Of a DNA stretch of 64,000 nt, positions 34,321 through 42,758 are shown one piece after another. How positions within the stretch are numbered: the first letter of the stretch is position 1; every line of letters starts with the position of its first letter. The position numbers and the translations under genes are program-made. Source of the DNA: Microbacterium sp. CGR2 (lineage in GTDB: Bacteria; Actinomycetota; Actinomycetes; Actinomycetales; Microbacteriaceae); the NCBI RefSeq assembly GCF_003626735.1, contig NZ_RBHX01000001.1:1240001-1304000 (forward strand). The letters are read 5' to 3'. A model generated the notes under the pieces. It searched no databases and was not told where the DNA came from. It worked only from the letters and a program-made list of their open reading frames with translations.

Positions 34321-35085
34321 TCATCCTCGCTGAGAGAGCCGGTACGACGGTTGCCGCAGCGCTCGCACCCAGGGATAGGTTGCTGCGCCCGGAAGAGGAT
34401 TCGTGTCGATGTCGAAGCGCAGATCCGGATCATCATCGGGGCGGGATCGGGACAAGCGCGCGTCGGCGAACGGATGCCATTTCCCCCGCGGAGAGGCGAA
34501 GTACAGACGCAGCGTCCACGGCTTCTCGTCCACGCTCTGCCGGAGGGCTGCCAGATCACCGGGGAGCCGTCGTGCGGGGACGGTCCTGGCGCACAGGAGG
34601 ACAGGACCGCGAGCCGTGCGATACGGCAGCACGCTGCTCAGCACGGCGCGCGACAGGGTCAGCCTCGGCATCAGCAGGTACCGCCCGGGGAAGCCGATGC
34701 CGGTGGAGGAGAGTTGCAGGTCGACGGGCGCCCCGTCATGCTCCCAGCGGATGCCGATGCCGTAGACATCGGGAAGCAGGGAAGGCAGTCCGACCGAGCG
34801 TGATACCCGCGCGACGATCGTGACCGGACCGTCCGGCGGATCATCGATCCACCCGATCCCCGACGTCGCACCTCGACGCAGGGCGGTCATCTCCCCCTCG
34901 AAGACCGCCCCGCGTGAGTGAATGGGTCTGGGGCGTCGCAGGAGAAGCAGCACCGCGATGCCACCGCGTAACAGCCACCCGCCGAGCCGGGAGGTGAGGG
35001 ACGCCACCGGCTCAGCGCTCAGGGTCGAGCGGGTCGAATCACTCTCAGCATCCTGCGGGGACGTCTCGACGTTGCTGTTCGGCAT
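34321..35085 (-). CDS. conserved uncharacterised protein with one hydrophobic segment
   Basis: A 254-residue protein I do not recognise beyond a general actinobacterial family. Residues 35-50 (GGWLLRGGIAVLLLL) could be a membrane helix. After it come HSRGAVFEGEM, VARVSRSVGLPSLLPDVYGI, the paired LQLSSTGIGFPGRYLLMPRL, VLPYRTARGPVLL and, near the end, LRLYFASPRGKWHPFADARL. The SRSVGLP and DVYGI pattern is reminiscent of catalase-fold or phosphodiesterase-annotated proteins, but no heme or metal site can be assigned. ATG 35085 follows AGGAGAAGC. It stands alone, with nothing in the context to suggest a role. Confidence 0.7.
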   Translation of the reverse strand: MPNSNVETSPQDAESDSTRSTLSAEPVASLTSRLGGWLLRGGIAVLLLLRRPRPIHSRGAVFEGEMTALRRGATSGIGWIDDPPDGPVTIVARVSRSVGLPSLLPDVYGIGIRWEHDGAPVDLQLSSTGIGFPGRYLLMPRLTLSRAVLSSVLPYRTARGPVLLCARTVPARRLPGDLAALRQSVDEKPWTLRLYFASPRGKWHPFADARLSRSRPDDDPDLRFDIDTNPLPGAATYPWVRALRQPSYRLSQRG

Positions 35086-35206
35086 GCTTCTCCTCGCTTC
35101 TGAAGGGGCGCTGGCGATCGCATCGTCGCGCGTCCCACGCGGCAGGAATACCGCCTTGACAAGCGGTGCGCAAGCGGACGGACAAGCGGTCCCGACAGAA
35201 AGCCGG

Positions 35207-35959
35207 TCAGGGCGCGGTGTATCCGCCGTCGACCAGATGGTAGCTGCCGGTGATGAAGCTGGCTGCGTCGCTCGCGAGGAAGGCGATGAGGTTCGCGACC
35301 TCGTCGGCCTGGCCCAGCCGTCCGATCGGGTGCTTGCTGACGAGGAACTCTCGTGCGTCGGAATCCATCGTGGCGAGCAGCGGGGTATCGATGAAGCCGG
35401 GGCCCACGGAGTTCACCCGCACGCCCTGCGCGGAGTACTCGAGTGCGGCGGACTTCGTCATGCCGACGACGCCGTGCTTGGCGGTGACGTAGGCCGGGGA
35501 GTTCGCGAAGCCGACGCTGCCGAGGATCGACGCGATGTTGACGACTGATCCACCGCCGTTCGCGAGGATCGACGGGATCTGCGCCTTCATGTTGCGGAAG
35601 ACGGCGTTGAGGTTGATGGCGATGACCTTGTCCCAGGCCTCGTCCTCATACTCGGCGGTGGGGGCGGAGGCGCCGCCGATTCCGGCGTTGTTGACGCCGA
35701 TGCGCAGTGGCGCGAGGGTGTTCGCGAGTTCGACCGACGAGGCGATCCACGACACGTCCGTCGCGTCGCCGACGGACGCTTCCGCGATGCCGCCGGCGGC
35801 GCGGATCTCGTCGACGACGGCGTGCGCGTTTTCGGCGTTCAGGTCATTGACGACCACGGATGCGCCGTTCTGCGCGAGCAGCAGGGCGGTCGCGCGTCCG
35901 ATGCCGCTTCCCGCTCCCGTCACGATCGCCGAGCGGTTCGAGACGTCGTACTGAGCCAC
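35207..35959 (-). CDS. SDR-family oxidoreductase
   Basis: Classical short-chain dehydrogenase of 250 residues. TGAGSGIG cofactor loop, NDLNAENA, NNAGIGGAS, NIASILGSV, catalytic YVTAKHG (Tyr and Lys), and C-terminal SFITGSYHLVDGGYTAP. GTG 35959 is preferred because GGAG lies eight bases upstream; GTG 35971 is the alternative. It is divergent from the second ArsR/SRPBCC operon with 179 bases between. The substrate is unknown. Confidence 0.9.
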   Translation of the reverse strand: MAQYDVSNRSAIVTGAGSGIGRATALLLAQNGASVVVNDLNAENAHAVVDEIRAAGGIAEASVGDATDVSWIASSVELANTLAPLRIGVNNAGIGGASAPTAEYEDEAWDKVIAINLNAVFRNMKAQIPSILANGGGSVVNIASILGSVGFANSPAYVTAKHGVVGMTKSAALEYSAQGVRVNSVGPGFIDTPLLATMDSDAREFLVSKHPIGRLGQADEVANLIAFLASDAASFITGSYHLVDGGYTAP

Positions 35960-36101
35960 GAGAGACTCCACTTCCGGGCGGGCACGGTGCCGGGAGATCT
36001 TCTCGGACGGTCCGTCCTTCTCTCCACCCTACGTCCGATTTCGGGTAGATGGATTCACGTGGATGGACTTGCGTGCCGACGTGCCGTCGACAAAGTACCT
36101 C

Positions 36102-36148
36102 TTGACACAGCTCCCACTCAGGCATAACGTACAACCAAATGGTTGCAC
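36102..36148 (+). promoter_or_regulatory. leaderless promoter with ArsR operator over the start codon
   Basis: -35 TTGACA (36102-36107), a 17-base spacer, -10 TAACGT (36125-36130), placing the transcription start at about 36137, two bases before ATG 36139. The operator GTACAAC-N6-GTTGCAC (36129-36148) covers the -10 end and the start codon itself. It has the same arms and spacing as the tandem sites at 16014-16066. Confidence 0.75.
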
Positions 36149-36540
36149 AAAGAGAACTGAGCGAAGCGGAGGTCGACCGTGTGTTCCACGCATTGGCGAC
36201 GTCGACCCGGCGTGACATCCTGCGCCGGACGATCGAGCGGGAGCAGTCCGTCTCGACCCTCGCCTCCGAATACGACATGTCGTTCGCCGCAGTCCAGAAG
36301 CACGTCGCCGTGCTCGAGGCCGCGAACCTCATCGTCAAGCGCGCCGAGGGACGCGAGCGGCTCGTCCGCGCGAACCCCGAGATGATCGCCCGCGCCAGGG
36401 TGCTTCTCGCCCGATACGAAGAACTGTGGCGGTCGCGCATCGCGCGGCTCGACGACCTGCTGGCTGGTTCGTCGAACGCAGGCGCGGAAACCGACCCCGA
36501 GAACAACAACAAGAACGCACGAAACCAAGAAGGAGACTGA
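36139..36540 (+). CDS. ArsR-family winged-helix repressor
   Basis: A 133-residue regulator. HTH: VFHALATSTRRDILRRTIER, SVSTLASEYDMSFAAVQKHV and AVLEAANLIVKRAEGRERLV. It is longer than the 16613 copy by an Asp/Asn-rich disordered tail. No metal-binding cysteines. ATG 36139 is inside its own operator and the message looks leaderless. The SRPBCC gene starts two bases after its stop. It probably represses this operon. Confidence 0.88.
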   Translation: MVAQRELSEAEVDRVFHALATSTRRDILRRTIEREQSVSTLASEYDMSFAAVQKHVAVLEAANLIVKRAEGRERLVRANPEMIARARVLLARYEELWRSRIARLDDLLAGSSNAGAETDPENNNKNARNQEGD

Positions 36541-36542
36541 AA

Positions 36543-37520
36543 ATGCCCGTCACCGAAGTCACCACCGATGCCGAGAACCTGACCATGACGGTCGTGGCCG
36601 ATCTCGCAGCATCCGTCGATCGCGTCTGGAACGCGTACAGCGACCCGGCACAGCTCGAGCGCTTCTGGGGCCCTCCCGGATGGCCCGCGACCTTCTCGAC
36701 CTGGGACCACACCGTCGGCGGCCGAGCCGTCTACACGATGAACGGTCCGCGGGGTGAGACGTCATCCGGCACCTGGGAGTTCCTCGCCATCGAGGCGCCG
36801 CACCGCTTCGAGGTCATCGACTCGTTCGCCGAAGAAGACGGCACGCCGGTCGACTCCCTCCCGTCGATGCGGATGACGTTCACCTTCGAGCCCACGGCCG
36901 ACGGCACGCGGATGGTCACGCAGAGCCATTTCGCTTCCACCGAGGCACTGGAGCAGGTCGTCTCGATGGGCGCCGTCGAGGGCACGAAGATGGCGATGGC
37001 GCAGTTGGATGCCGTCCTGCAGGATCTTCGCGAGTACGCGCAGGGCAGGGGGACGCAGGTCGAGTTGCTCGACGACACGCACGTGCGCATCACGCGTCTG
37101 GTCGAGGGCCCCCGCGATCTGGTCTGGCGTGCGCACAACGAGCCGGATTTGATGAAGCAGTGGATGCTCGGACCGGACGGCTGGGAGATGACGGAGTGCA
37201 CCGTCGCCACCGAGGCCGGCCAGTCGTACCGCACGTCCTGGGCGCCCGTGGGCGACACCGAGGGCGAGCCGTTCGGGTTCGAAGGGGAGGCGCTGCTCGT
37301 CGACGCACCCCGCCGCTCGGTGACCACCGAGCGGATGCAGGGCGTGCCGACGGAGACCCTCAACGACCTCAACCTCTACGAGGAGGATGGGGCGACGCTC
37401 ATCACGATCCTGATCGAGTATCCCGACGTCGAGACACGCGACATGATCCTCGCCACGGGCATGACCGACGGCATGGAGGCCTCGTACGCGCGACTCGAGA
37501 GCGAGCTCCTCACCGTCTGA
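36543..37520 (+). CDS. tandem SRPBCC (AHSA1-type) protein
   Basis: A 325-residue protein with two START/Bet v1-like domains. The first (about 10-155) has DLAASVDRVWNAYSDPAQLE and RFWGPPGWPATF; the second (about 168-325) has RLVEGPRDLVWRAHNEPDLM and KQWMLGPDGWEM, and ends with EASYARLESELL. Both have the W-G-P ligand-mouth motif. Relatives include Aha1-like domains and ligand-binding stress proteins. GAAGGAG precedes ATG 36543. It is encoded as an operon with its ArsR regulator, in reverse order compared with the module at 16119-16930. Confidence 0.88.
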   Translation: MPVTEVTTDAENLTMTVVADLAASVDRVWNAYSDPAQLERFWGPPGWPATFSTWDHTVGGRAVYTMNGPRGETSSGTWEFLAIEAPHRFEVIDSFAEEDGTPVDSLPSMRMTFTFEPTADGTRMVTQSHFASTEALEQVVSMGAVEGTKMAMAQLDAVLQDLREYAQGRGTQVELLDDTHVRITRLVEGPRDLVWRAHNEPDLMKQWMLGPDGWEMTECTVATEAGQSYRTSWAPVGDTEGEPFGFEGEALLVDAPRRSVTTERMQGVPTETLNDLNLYEEDGATLITILIEYPDVETRDMILATGMTDGMEASYARLESELLTV

Positions 37521-37548
37521 TCGCCCACCCCCACGCCGCGACAGCCCT

Positions 37549-37591
37549 CGCCGGATCAGGCAGTTTCCCTCGGAGACTGCCTGATCCGGCG
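37549..37591. terminator. strong hairpin after the SRPBCC gene
   Basis: Arms CGCCGGATCAGGCAGT (37549-37564) and its exact complement (37576-37591) flank an 11-base loop that can itself pair TCC with GGA. It lies 29 bases after the SRPBCC stop and 79 before the next gene. There is no T run, common for actinobacterial terminators. A processing role is possible. Confidence 0.6.
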
Positions 37592-37669
37592 CGTCTGCCT
37601 GAAGCGGCGCGGCGCAGAGCCGCGGATGCACTCGCTCGCGCGTCCGCGGCGGGATAAAGTGGCGACACG

Positions 37670-39022
37670 ATGAGGATCACGCGCCGCACACTGCTCCTGG
37701 GCGCCGGAGCGGGCGCCGTCTCGGTGCTGCTCGCCTCGTGCACACCGGAACCCGAGACGACACCGACCCCCACGCCCACCCGCGAGCCACAACCGCAGCC
37801 GGGCGTTCCACAGCCGACTCTCCGCCTGCGCAGCTCCTGGACGACCGACCCCTTCGCCTACGGAGCCGTCAGCTTCACGCCCGTCGGCGTCCTCGCCGAG
37901 ACCCGCTCCCAACTCGCCCGCCCGGTCGACGACCGCCTCTTCTTCGCGGGCGAAGCCACCGAGGAGGAGAACCCCGGAACGATGCGGGCCGCGATCCGCT
38001 CCGGTTCCCGTGCGGCGGACGAGGTCGAGGAGCAGGCGGAGCCCGGCGAGCGGGTCGCCGTGATCGGTGCGGGTCTCGCCGGCGCCACGGCGGCAGCGCG
38101 TCTCGCCGCCGCCGACCTGCAGGTGACCGCCTTCGAGGCGCGCGACCGCATCGGCGGACGCATCCACAGCGTGACCGATGACGCGTGGCCGGTGCCGGTT
38201 CAGCTCGGCGCATGGCTGTTCGGTGACGTCGACGAAGACTTGCGTGAACGGTTGGACGACCGCGAGATCGGGGTGGTCGACCTCGCCGGCGCACAGTGGC
38301 ATGCGCCGGACGGTGACATCGAACCGGTCGACGACCAGCCCCTGGAAGCCGCGATCGCGTCAGCACAGGCCGGACCCACCGACGTCTCGCTGGCGGATGC
38401 ACTGGTCGCCGCAGGTGGCGACCCCGAGGATCCCGCCACCGCCGCCCTCCTCGCGTTCCTCACGACGACCTCGGGCGCGGATGCCGCTGACCTCTCCAGC
38501 TGGTTCCCTCCGCCCCTTCCTCCCACGACTGTCGAGGCGGCCCGCGACAGCCTGACGCCCCTCATCGAACACGCGCTCGACGGCGTCCGGGTGTCGCTGT
38601 CCTCTCCCGTGAGCAACATCACTCACGACGACACGGGCGTGAGCGTGCGCCTCGGCACCGGGGAGGCCCTGTCGTTCGACCGGGTCGTCGTCACGGTCCC
38701 GCTCGGCGTGCTGCAGGAGCAGGACATCGAGTTCGAGCCGCCGTTGCCCTTCGTCAACCGCAACGCGATCACCGCCCTCGGCATGGGGCGGATCGAGACC
38801 ATCTGGCTGAACTTCGACGAAGCGTTCTGGGAATCGGACGCGGCGATCTGGCACACCGTGGGCTCCGACGTCGCGATCCGCACCTGGATCAACCTGCGTC
38901 CTGCGACAGGCGAGAGCATCCTCGTCGGAATCGTCGGCGGCGACGCAGCGGACGAATTCGCGGCCCTCGACGACACCGCCGCGCTCGAGTCGGCCCTCGC
39001 CGCGCTAGCCGTCTACGTCTGA
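37670..39022 (+). CDS. Tat-exported lipoprotein flavin amine oxidase, apparently circularly permuted
   Basis: A 450-residue FAD enzyme of the monoamine oxidase family. Twin-arginine signal ITRRTLLLGAGAG ends in lipobox LASC (Cys24), then a Pro/Thr linker to about residue 48. Unusually, the family's C-terminal block comes first: RSSWTTDPFAYGAVSF, LFFAGEATEEENPGT and AAIRSGSRAADEV (residues 54-118). Only then comes the N-terminal FAD fold, RVAVIGAGLAGATAAARL (GxGxxG at 133-138) and FEARDRIGGRIHS. The middle region (LGAWLFG, VVVTVPLGVLQ, LGMGRIETIWLNF) follows, and the protein stops at LAALAVYV where the displaced block would normally start. The likely role is oxidation of an amine outside the membrane. 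Its 3' end overlaps the convergent Pr6Pr gene by 10 bases. Confidence 0.85.
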   Translation: MRITRRTLLLGAGAGAVSVLLASCTPEPETTPTPTPTREPQPQPGVPQPTLRLRSSWTTDPFAYGAVSFTPVGVLAETRSQLARPVDDRLFFAGEATEEENPGTMRAAIRSGSRAADEVEEQAEPGERVAVIGAGLAGATAAARLAAADLQVTAFEARDRIGGRIHSVTDDAWPVPVQLGAWLFGDVDEDLRERLDDREIGVVDLAGAQWHAPDGDIEPVDDQPLEAAIASAQAGPTDVSLADALVAAGGDPEDPATAALLAFLTTTSGADAADLSSWFPPPLPPTTVEAARDSLTPLIEHALDGVRVSLSSPVSNITHDDTGVSVRLGTGEALSFDRVVVTVPLGVLQEQDIEFEPPLPFVNRNAITALGMGRIETIWLNFDEAFWESDAAIWHTVGSDVAIRTWINLRPATGESILVGIVGGDAADEFAALDDTAALESALAALAVYV

Positions 39023-39690
39023 GCGGCCGCCTCCGTCTGGCCGGCGCCCCCGGGCACACGCCACCGCTCCCGGACCGGCAGCCGACTGATGAGGACCAGC
39101 GCGGCCGCGACCAGAGCGAAGACGGCGAGAGCGATTCCCGAGAACATCAGGAACTCCGCCGGCCCGCTCACCTGCCGAGGGTCGAGGAAGTAGTACGGAT
39201 ACCAGCCGATGAGCGGCCCGCGCCACAGGGTCACCACGCCCCAGAGGATCGGATACGCCAGGGTGGCGGGGACCACTGGCCAAGGCACGGTGCGGTGCCC
39301 TGGCGCCAGCGCCCAGGCGGCGATCGTGCAGGCCGGCAGCCAGAAGTGCAGCACCTGATCCGACCACGGCACATCGATGCGGATGCCGCGCTCACCCGCC
39401 TGCCACACCAGGAGGGCGAAGACGAGCCCGGCGGTGATGGTCCACGACAGCACCATCGCCAGGGCGACCGTCAGCCAGCGTGGGTCATCGGGGCGCCGCA
39501 GCGCGATCACGCCGCCGATGATCAGCAGCACGACGAAAGCGATGTTGGACTGATTGGTGAGGTAGGCGAAGAAGTTCTGGCTGGCGATCGTGTTCGACGC
39601 CAGTCCCCAACTCAGTCGGTGGATCAGCGCGACCAGGCAGATGGCGGCGGCGCTCAGCCGGAGCAGGCCGAAGACGGTACGCGCGTTCAC
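39013..39690 (-). CDS. Pr6Pr-family membrane protein
   Basis: A 225-residue protein with six hydrophobic helices. Helix 1 and its loop read RLSAAAICLVALIHRLSWGL, then FFAYLTNQSNIAFVVLLIIG. The conserved central part is DQVLHFWLPACTIAAWALAP, and GWYPYYFLDP precedes the last helix. This pattern is the Pr6Pr/FAR-17a-AIG1-like family of unknown role. GTG 39690 is the only sensible start; the ribosome site is weak. It overlaps the amine oxidase gene tail to tail. Confidence 0.85.
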   Translation of the reverse strand: MNARTVFGLLRLSAAAICLVALIHRLSWGLASNTIASQNFFAYLTNQSNIAFVVLLIIGGVIALRRPDDPRWLTVALAMVLSWTITAGLVFALLVWQAGERGIRIDVPWSDQVLHFWLPACTIAAWALAPGHRTVPWPVVPATLAYPILWGVVTLWRGPLIGWYPYYFLDPRQVSGPAEFLMFSGIALAVFALVAAALVLISRLPVRERWRVPGGAGQTEAAAQT

Positions 39691-39736
39691 CGCCCGGTCA
39701 CCGTCCTTGCCATCAGCCGAGTCTACGGATCCGGGC

Positions 39737-40294
39737 TCAGCGGATCATCGAGAGCAGGAGGTGTCCTGCTTCATCGCGGGACAGTGCACGGAACATCGGG
39801 AGCGCGAGCACGTACCTTCCGAAGAGGAATCCGACGATGGCGACGGCCATCCGCCGTGCGTGTTCGCGCCCGAAGTCATCGACGAGAGGCTGGAAGACCG
39901 AGTTCTCGATGTAGGCGCTGATCGAGTCCGCCGACCCGCTTCCCGAGCCCAGTCGGCGCGCGAACTCGACGAGTCTCTCGCCGTGCTCCGGATGCTCCCA
40001 CACTGCGAGGATGCCGTGGGCCAGACGTGACAGGTCGACCTGGCCATCGCTGTCGCGTGAGAGGGCGATGACATCGTGCGGCGCAGCGCGCAGGGCGATC
40101 GCGGCCGACACCAGGCCGTCGCGCGAACCGAAGTGGTAATTGACCAGCGTGTGGCTGACGCCGACTTCTGCGGCGAGCTCGCGGGAGGAGAGGCGGGGGA
40201 GGTCACCCCGGTCGAAATGCTTCTGGGCAGCATCCATCAGTCGATCGCGGGCGGTGGACTCCCCACGGGGACGTCCGCGGCGATTATTGACCAT
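39737..40294 (-). CDS. TetR-family regulator
   Basis: A 185-residue repressor. Basic lead NNRRGRPRGES, then the HTH: ARDRLMDAAQKHFDRGD, RLSSRELAAEVGVSHTLVNY and HFGSRDGLV. The helical effector domain ends in EAGHLLLSMIR. ATG 40294 begins directly at the palindrome it probably binds. It is divergent from an FAD monooxygenase gene, the usual arrangement where the repressor senses the monooxygenase substrate. Confidence 0.88.
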   Translation of the reverse strand: MVNNRRGRPRGESTARDRLMDAAQKHFDRGDLPRLSSRELAAEVGVSHTLVNYHFGSRDGLVSAAIALRAAPHDVIALSRDSDGQVDLSRLAHGILAVWEHPEHGERLVEFARRLGSGSGSADSISAYIENSVFQPLVDDFGREHARRMAVAIVGFLFGRYVLALPMFRALSRDEAGHLLLSMIR

Positions 40295-40311
40295 GGTGGC
40301 ATGGTGCCACC
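40295..40311. promoter_or_regulatory. palindrome GGTGGCA-TGG-TGCCACC between TetR and monooxygenase genes
   Basis: Perfect 7-base arms. It abuts the TetR start codon (40294) and ends 20 bases before the monooxygenase ATG (40332), so one site could control both divergent genes. Confidence 0.75.
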
Positions 40312-40331
40312 CGGAAGAGCACGCTGGCCCT

Positions 40332-41513
40332 ATGAACATGCCGAAGGAAACGGATTGCGTCATCGTCGGAGGAGGACCGGCCGGACTCATGCTCGGCCTG
40401 CTCCTCGCGCGGCAGGGCCTGGATGTGACCGTGGTCGAGAAGCATGTCGACTTCCTCCGCGACTTCCGGGGCGACACGATTCACCCTTCGACGCAGGAGC
40501 TGCTCCGCGAACTGGGGCTCCTCGATGAGTTCCTTGCGAGGCCGCACGCCGACATGTCGCGCGTCACGCTCAGTTGGCACGGGACCGAACTCACCCTGGC
40601 CGACTTCTCTCGCCTGCCGACCGCACGCAAGGTCATGACCTTCATGCCGCAGTGGGACTTCCTCGACCTGCTCGCCGAAGCCGCGCATCGTCACGACGGC
40701 TTCCACCTCTGGCGTTCGACCCGCGTCGATGCGGTCATCCGGGAGGAGGGGCGGATCGTCGGGATCACCGGCCCCGGGCCGCATGGCGAGATCGAGATCC
40801 GTGCGCGGCTCGTCGTCGATGCCTCGGGCCGCGATTCGGAGGTGCGTGCGGCCGCAGGGCTCGTGCCGACGGGCGTCGCGGCCGCGATGGACGTGCTGTG
40901 GTTCCGCCTGCCGAAGCGCGACGGAGACACCTACCCGTTCGTCCAGGCGGGGGCCGGCATGATCATCACGATCGATCGCACGGAGTTCTTCCAGGTCGCG
41001 CACGTCATACCGGCCGGCTCCTGGACCGGATCCGTCGAGGACGTGCGGAAGATGATCGACCGCCTCGGCCGCATCTCGCCCCGTCTCGGCCAGGCTGCCC
41101 GGCATCTCACCCCCGCCGACGTCCACGTGCTGCGCGTGCGCCTGGAACGGCTGCGTCGCTGGCACGTCGACGGGCTGCTCTGCATCGGCGACTCGGCCCA
41201 CGCCATGTCTCCGGCGGGAGGCGTCGGCATCAACCTCGCCATTCAAGACGCTGTCGCCGCCGCGCGCATCCTGGGTCCGGTGCTGCAGAAAGGCATCCCG
41301 GACGCTGCCGACCTGCGGCGGGTGCAGCGGCGTCGTGCGTGGCCGGTGCTCGTCACGCAGGCGGTGCAGCGTGTGATGCAGAGACCGCTGCTGGTGACGA
41401 CCGAGCCGGGCTCACCACTCCCGGTGCCGCTTCGGATGCTGCGCGATCACCCCGCGCTGACCCGGATCACCGGCCGGTTCGTGGGGCTCGGGGCGCGGCC
41501 GGAGAAGCTCTGA
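40332..41513 (+). CDS. FAD-dependent monooxygenase (PHBH-type)
   Basis: A 393-residue group A flavin hydroxylase. N-terminal CVIVGGGPAGLMLGLLLARQ, VVEKHVDFLRDFRGDTIHPS (the FAD arginine and substrate loop), ARLVVDASGRDSEVRAAAGL (DG-like motif), and CIGDSAHAMSPAGGVGINLA (GD motif). Family enzymes hydroxylate aromatic or polyketide compounds or inactivate drugs. Start is ATG 40332, with ATG 40338 possible. No ring-cleavage gene is adjacent, so detoxification is as likely as catabolism. Confidence 0.9.
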   Translation: MNMPKETDCVIVGGGPAGLMLGLLLARQGLDVTVVEKHVDFLRDFRGDTIHPSTQELLRELGLLDEFLARPHADMSRVTLSWHGTELTLADFSRLPTARKVMTFMPQWDFLDLLAEAAHRHDGFHLWRSTRVDAVIREEGRIVGITGPGPHGEIEIRARLVVDASGRDSEVRAAAGLVPTGVAAAMDVLWFRLPKRDGDTYPFVQAGAGMIITIDRTEFFQVAHVIPAGSWTGSVEDVRKMIDRLGRISPRLGQAARHLTPADVHVLRVRLERLRRWHVDGLLCIGDSAHAMSPAGGVGINLAIQDAVAAARILGPVLQKGIPDAADLRRVQRRRAWPVLVTQAVQRVMQRPLLVTTEPGSPLPVPLRMLRDHPALTRITGRFVGLGARPEKL

Positions 41514-41516
41514 GGA

Positions 41517-41912
41517 TCAGCGACGGCGGCGCGGCTCGCGCGTCGACCAGAGCGACAACGCGATCAGCACGGGCTGGAAGAACAGGCGACCGAAGCGCTT
41601 CATGTCGGTGTCGAGTCCGAACCTGTCGCGATGGTGCATCCACTGCGCGACGTTGCCGGGGAAGACCGCGAGGAAGAACAGGGCGGCGACGGTTCCGGTG
41701 AGTCGACGGTGGCCGTGGGCCCACAGCAGCGCTGAGCCGAGGGCGACTTCCGCCACGCCGGAGGCGACGACCGTCACGTCGGGATCGAGCGGCAGCGACT
41801 CGGGCACCTGCGCCTGGAACTCCTCGCGGGCGGTGGTCAGGTGCGAGATGCCGGCGAAGACGAGAGACGCGCCCAGGAAGACGCGGCCGAAGGTGCGGGC
41901 GGGAGTCGACAT
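41517..41912 (-). CDS. DoxX-like membrane protein
   Basis: A 131-residue protein with four helices. It has RVFLGASLVFAGISHLTTAR, GVAEVALGSALLWAHGHRR, LTGTVAALFFLAVFPGNVAQ and a C-terminal RLFFQPVLIALSLW, the DoxX/MauE-like arrangement. Family members sit near redox enzymes of the quinone pool. ATG 41912 is the obvious start. Its stop lies three bases past the stop of the convergent monooxygenase gene. Confidence 0.82.
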   Translation of the reverse strand: MSTPARTFGRVFLGASLVFAGISHLTTAREEFQAQVPESLPLDPDVTVVASGVAEVALGSALLWAHGHRRLTGTVAALFFLAVFPGNVAQWMHHRDRFGLDTDMKRFGRLFFQPVLIALSLWSTREPRRRR

Positions 41913-41950
41913 GCTGCGAGTGTACGCCTGCGACCGCATCTCACGAACGG

Positions 41951-42709
41951 TCAGATCAGCCGACGAAGCGCCTGCTCCAGGGAGATGCCCTGTGCCTCGG
42001 CTCGGTCGCGCAGACGCGCGTGCTCGTCGCCGGAGAGGGTGAGCCGCACGTCGATCGGGTCGGCAGACGGCGCATCCAACCCATCGAGCAGGTCGGAGGC
42101 CTCGGCCCACAGCGGCTCGGGAGGAGCGGTCGTCGTCGTCCCGGTGCGCGCCGTCACGGCGGTGGGGACGGATGCTGCGGACGAAGCAGGTGCTGCGGAT
42201 GCGGCGATCGGTGCGGATGCCGCGACCGCGGCTCCGGCATCCGTCCCGCGGGTGAAGCCAGGGCCTCGACGCGGTTCCTGCTTGTTCTTGTAGGCGTTCG
42301 CTGCGGCGTTCGCCCGCTCATCCGCGGCCTCGTTGAGTTCGTCGCCGGCGTGGCCCTTCACCCAGGAGAATTCCACGTCGCGCCCACGCATGGCTTCGTC
42401 GATACCCTCGAGCAGGTCGCGGTTGAGCACCGGACCTCCGTCGGACTTGCGCCAGCCGCGACGTTTCCACCCCGGCATCCACTTCGTGACGGAATCGATG
42501 ACGTAGCGGCTGTCGCACCAGATGTGCAGCTTCTCGTCGCTGCCCGCCGTGGCCTTCAACAGTTCGAGCACGGCCTGCAGCTCGCCCTGGTTGTTGGTGC
42601 CGTGCGCGGAACCGCCGGCCGCCCAGTTCGCGTCGTCGATGTACCAGGCCCACCCGTTCGGGCCGGGGTTGCCCAGGGCGGAGCCGTCTGCGGCGGCGGT
42701 GATCGTCAT
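41951..42709 (-). CDS. rnhA: ribonuclease HI with C-terminal ribbon-helix-helix-like extension
   Basis: Cuts the RNA strand of RNA:DNA hybrids. Catalytic residues Asp8 (ADGSALGNPGP), Glu43 (NNQGELQAV), Asp66 (WCDSRYV) and Asp130 (EAADERAN), plus His120 of the KGHAGDELN handle. The catalytic domain ends near residue 145. An Ala/Pro/Thr linker follows to about 205, and residues 218-252 (VRLTLSGDEHARLRDRAEAQ, then GISLEQALRRLI) look like a ribbon-helix-helix half. ATG 42709 sits immediately after GGTGGAGGG, unusually close. Confidence 0.92.
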   Translation of the reverse strand: MTITAAADGSALGNPGPNGWAWYIDDANWAAGGSAHGTNNQGELQAVLELLKATAGSDEKLHIWCDSRYVIDSVTKWMPGWKRRGWRKSDGGPVLNRDLLEGIDEAMRGRDVEFSWVKGHAGDELNEAADERANAAANAYKNKQEPRRGPGFTRGTDAGAAVAASAPIAASAAPASSAASVPTAVTARTGTTTTAPPEPLWAEASDLLDGLDAPSADPIDVRLTLSGDEHARLRDRAEAQGISLEQALRRLI

Positions 42710-42758
42710 CCCTCCACCGTAGCCGCGGCCGACGGCGGCGCCGGACGTCGAGGCGATG

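Noticed and set aside
36426..36542. N-terminal extension of the tandem SRPBCC protein
   Set aside because: The extra residues are an out-of-frame reading of the ArsR gene; ATG 36543 has a strong GAAGGAG.
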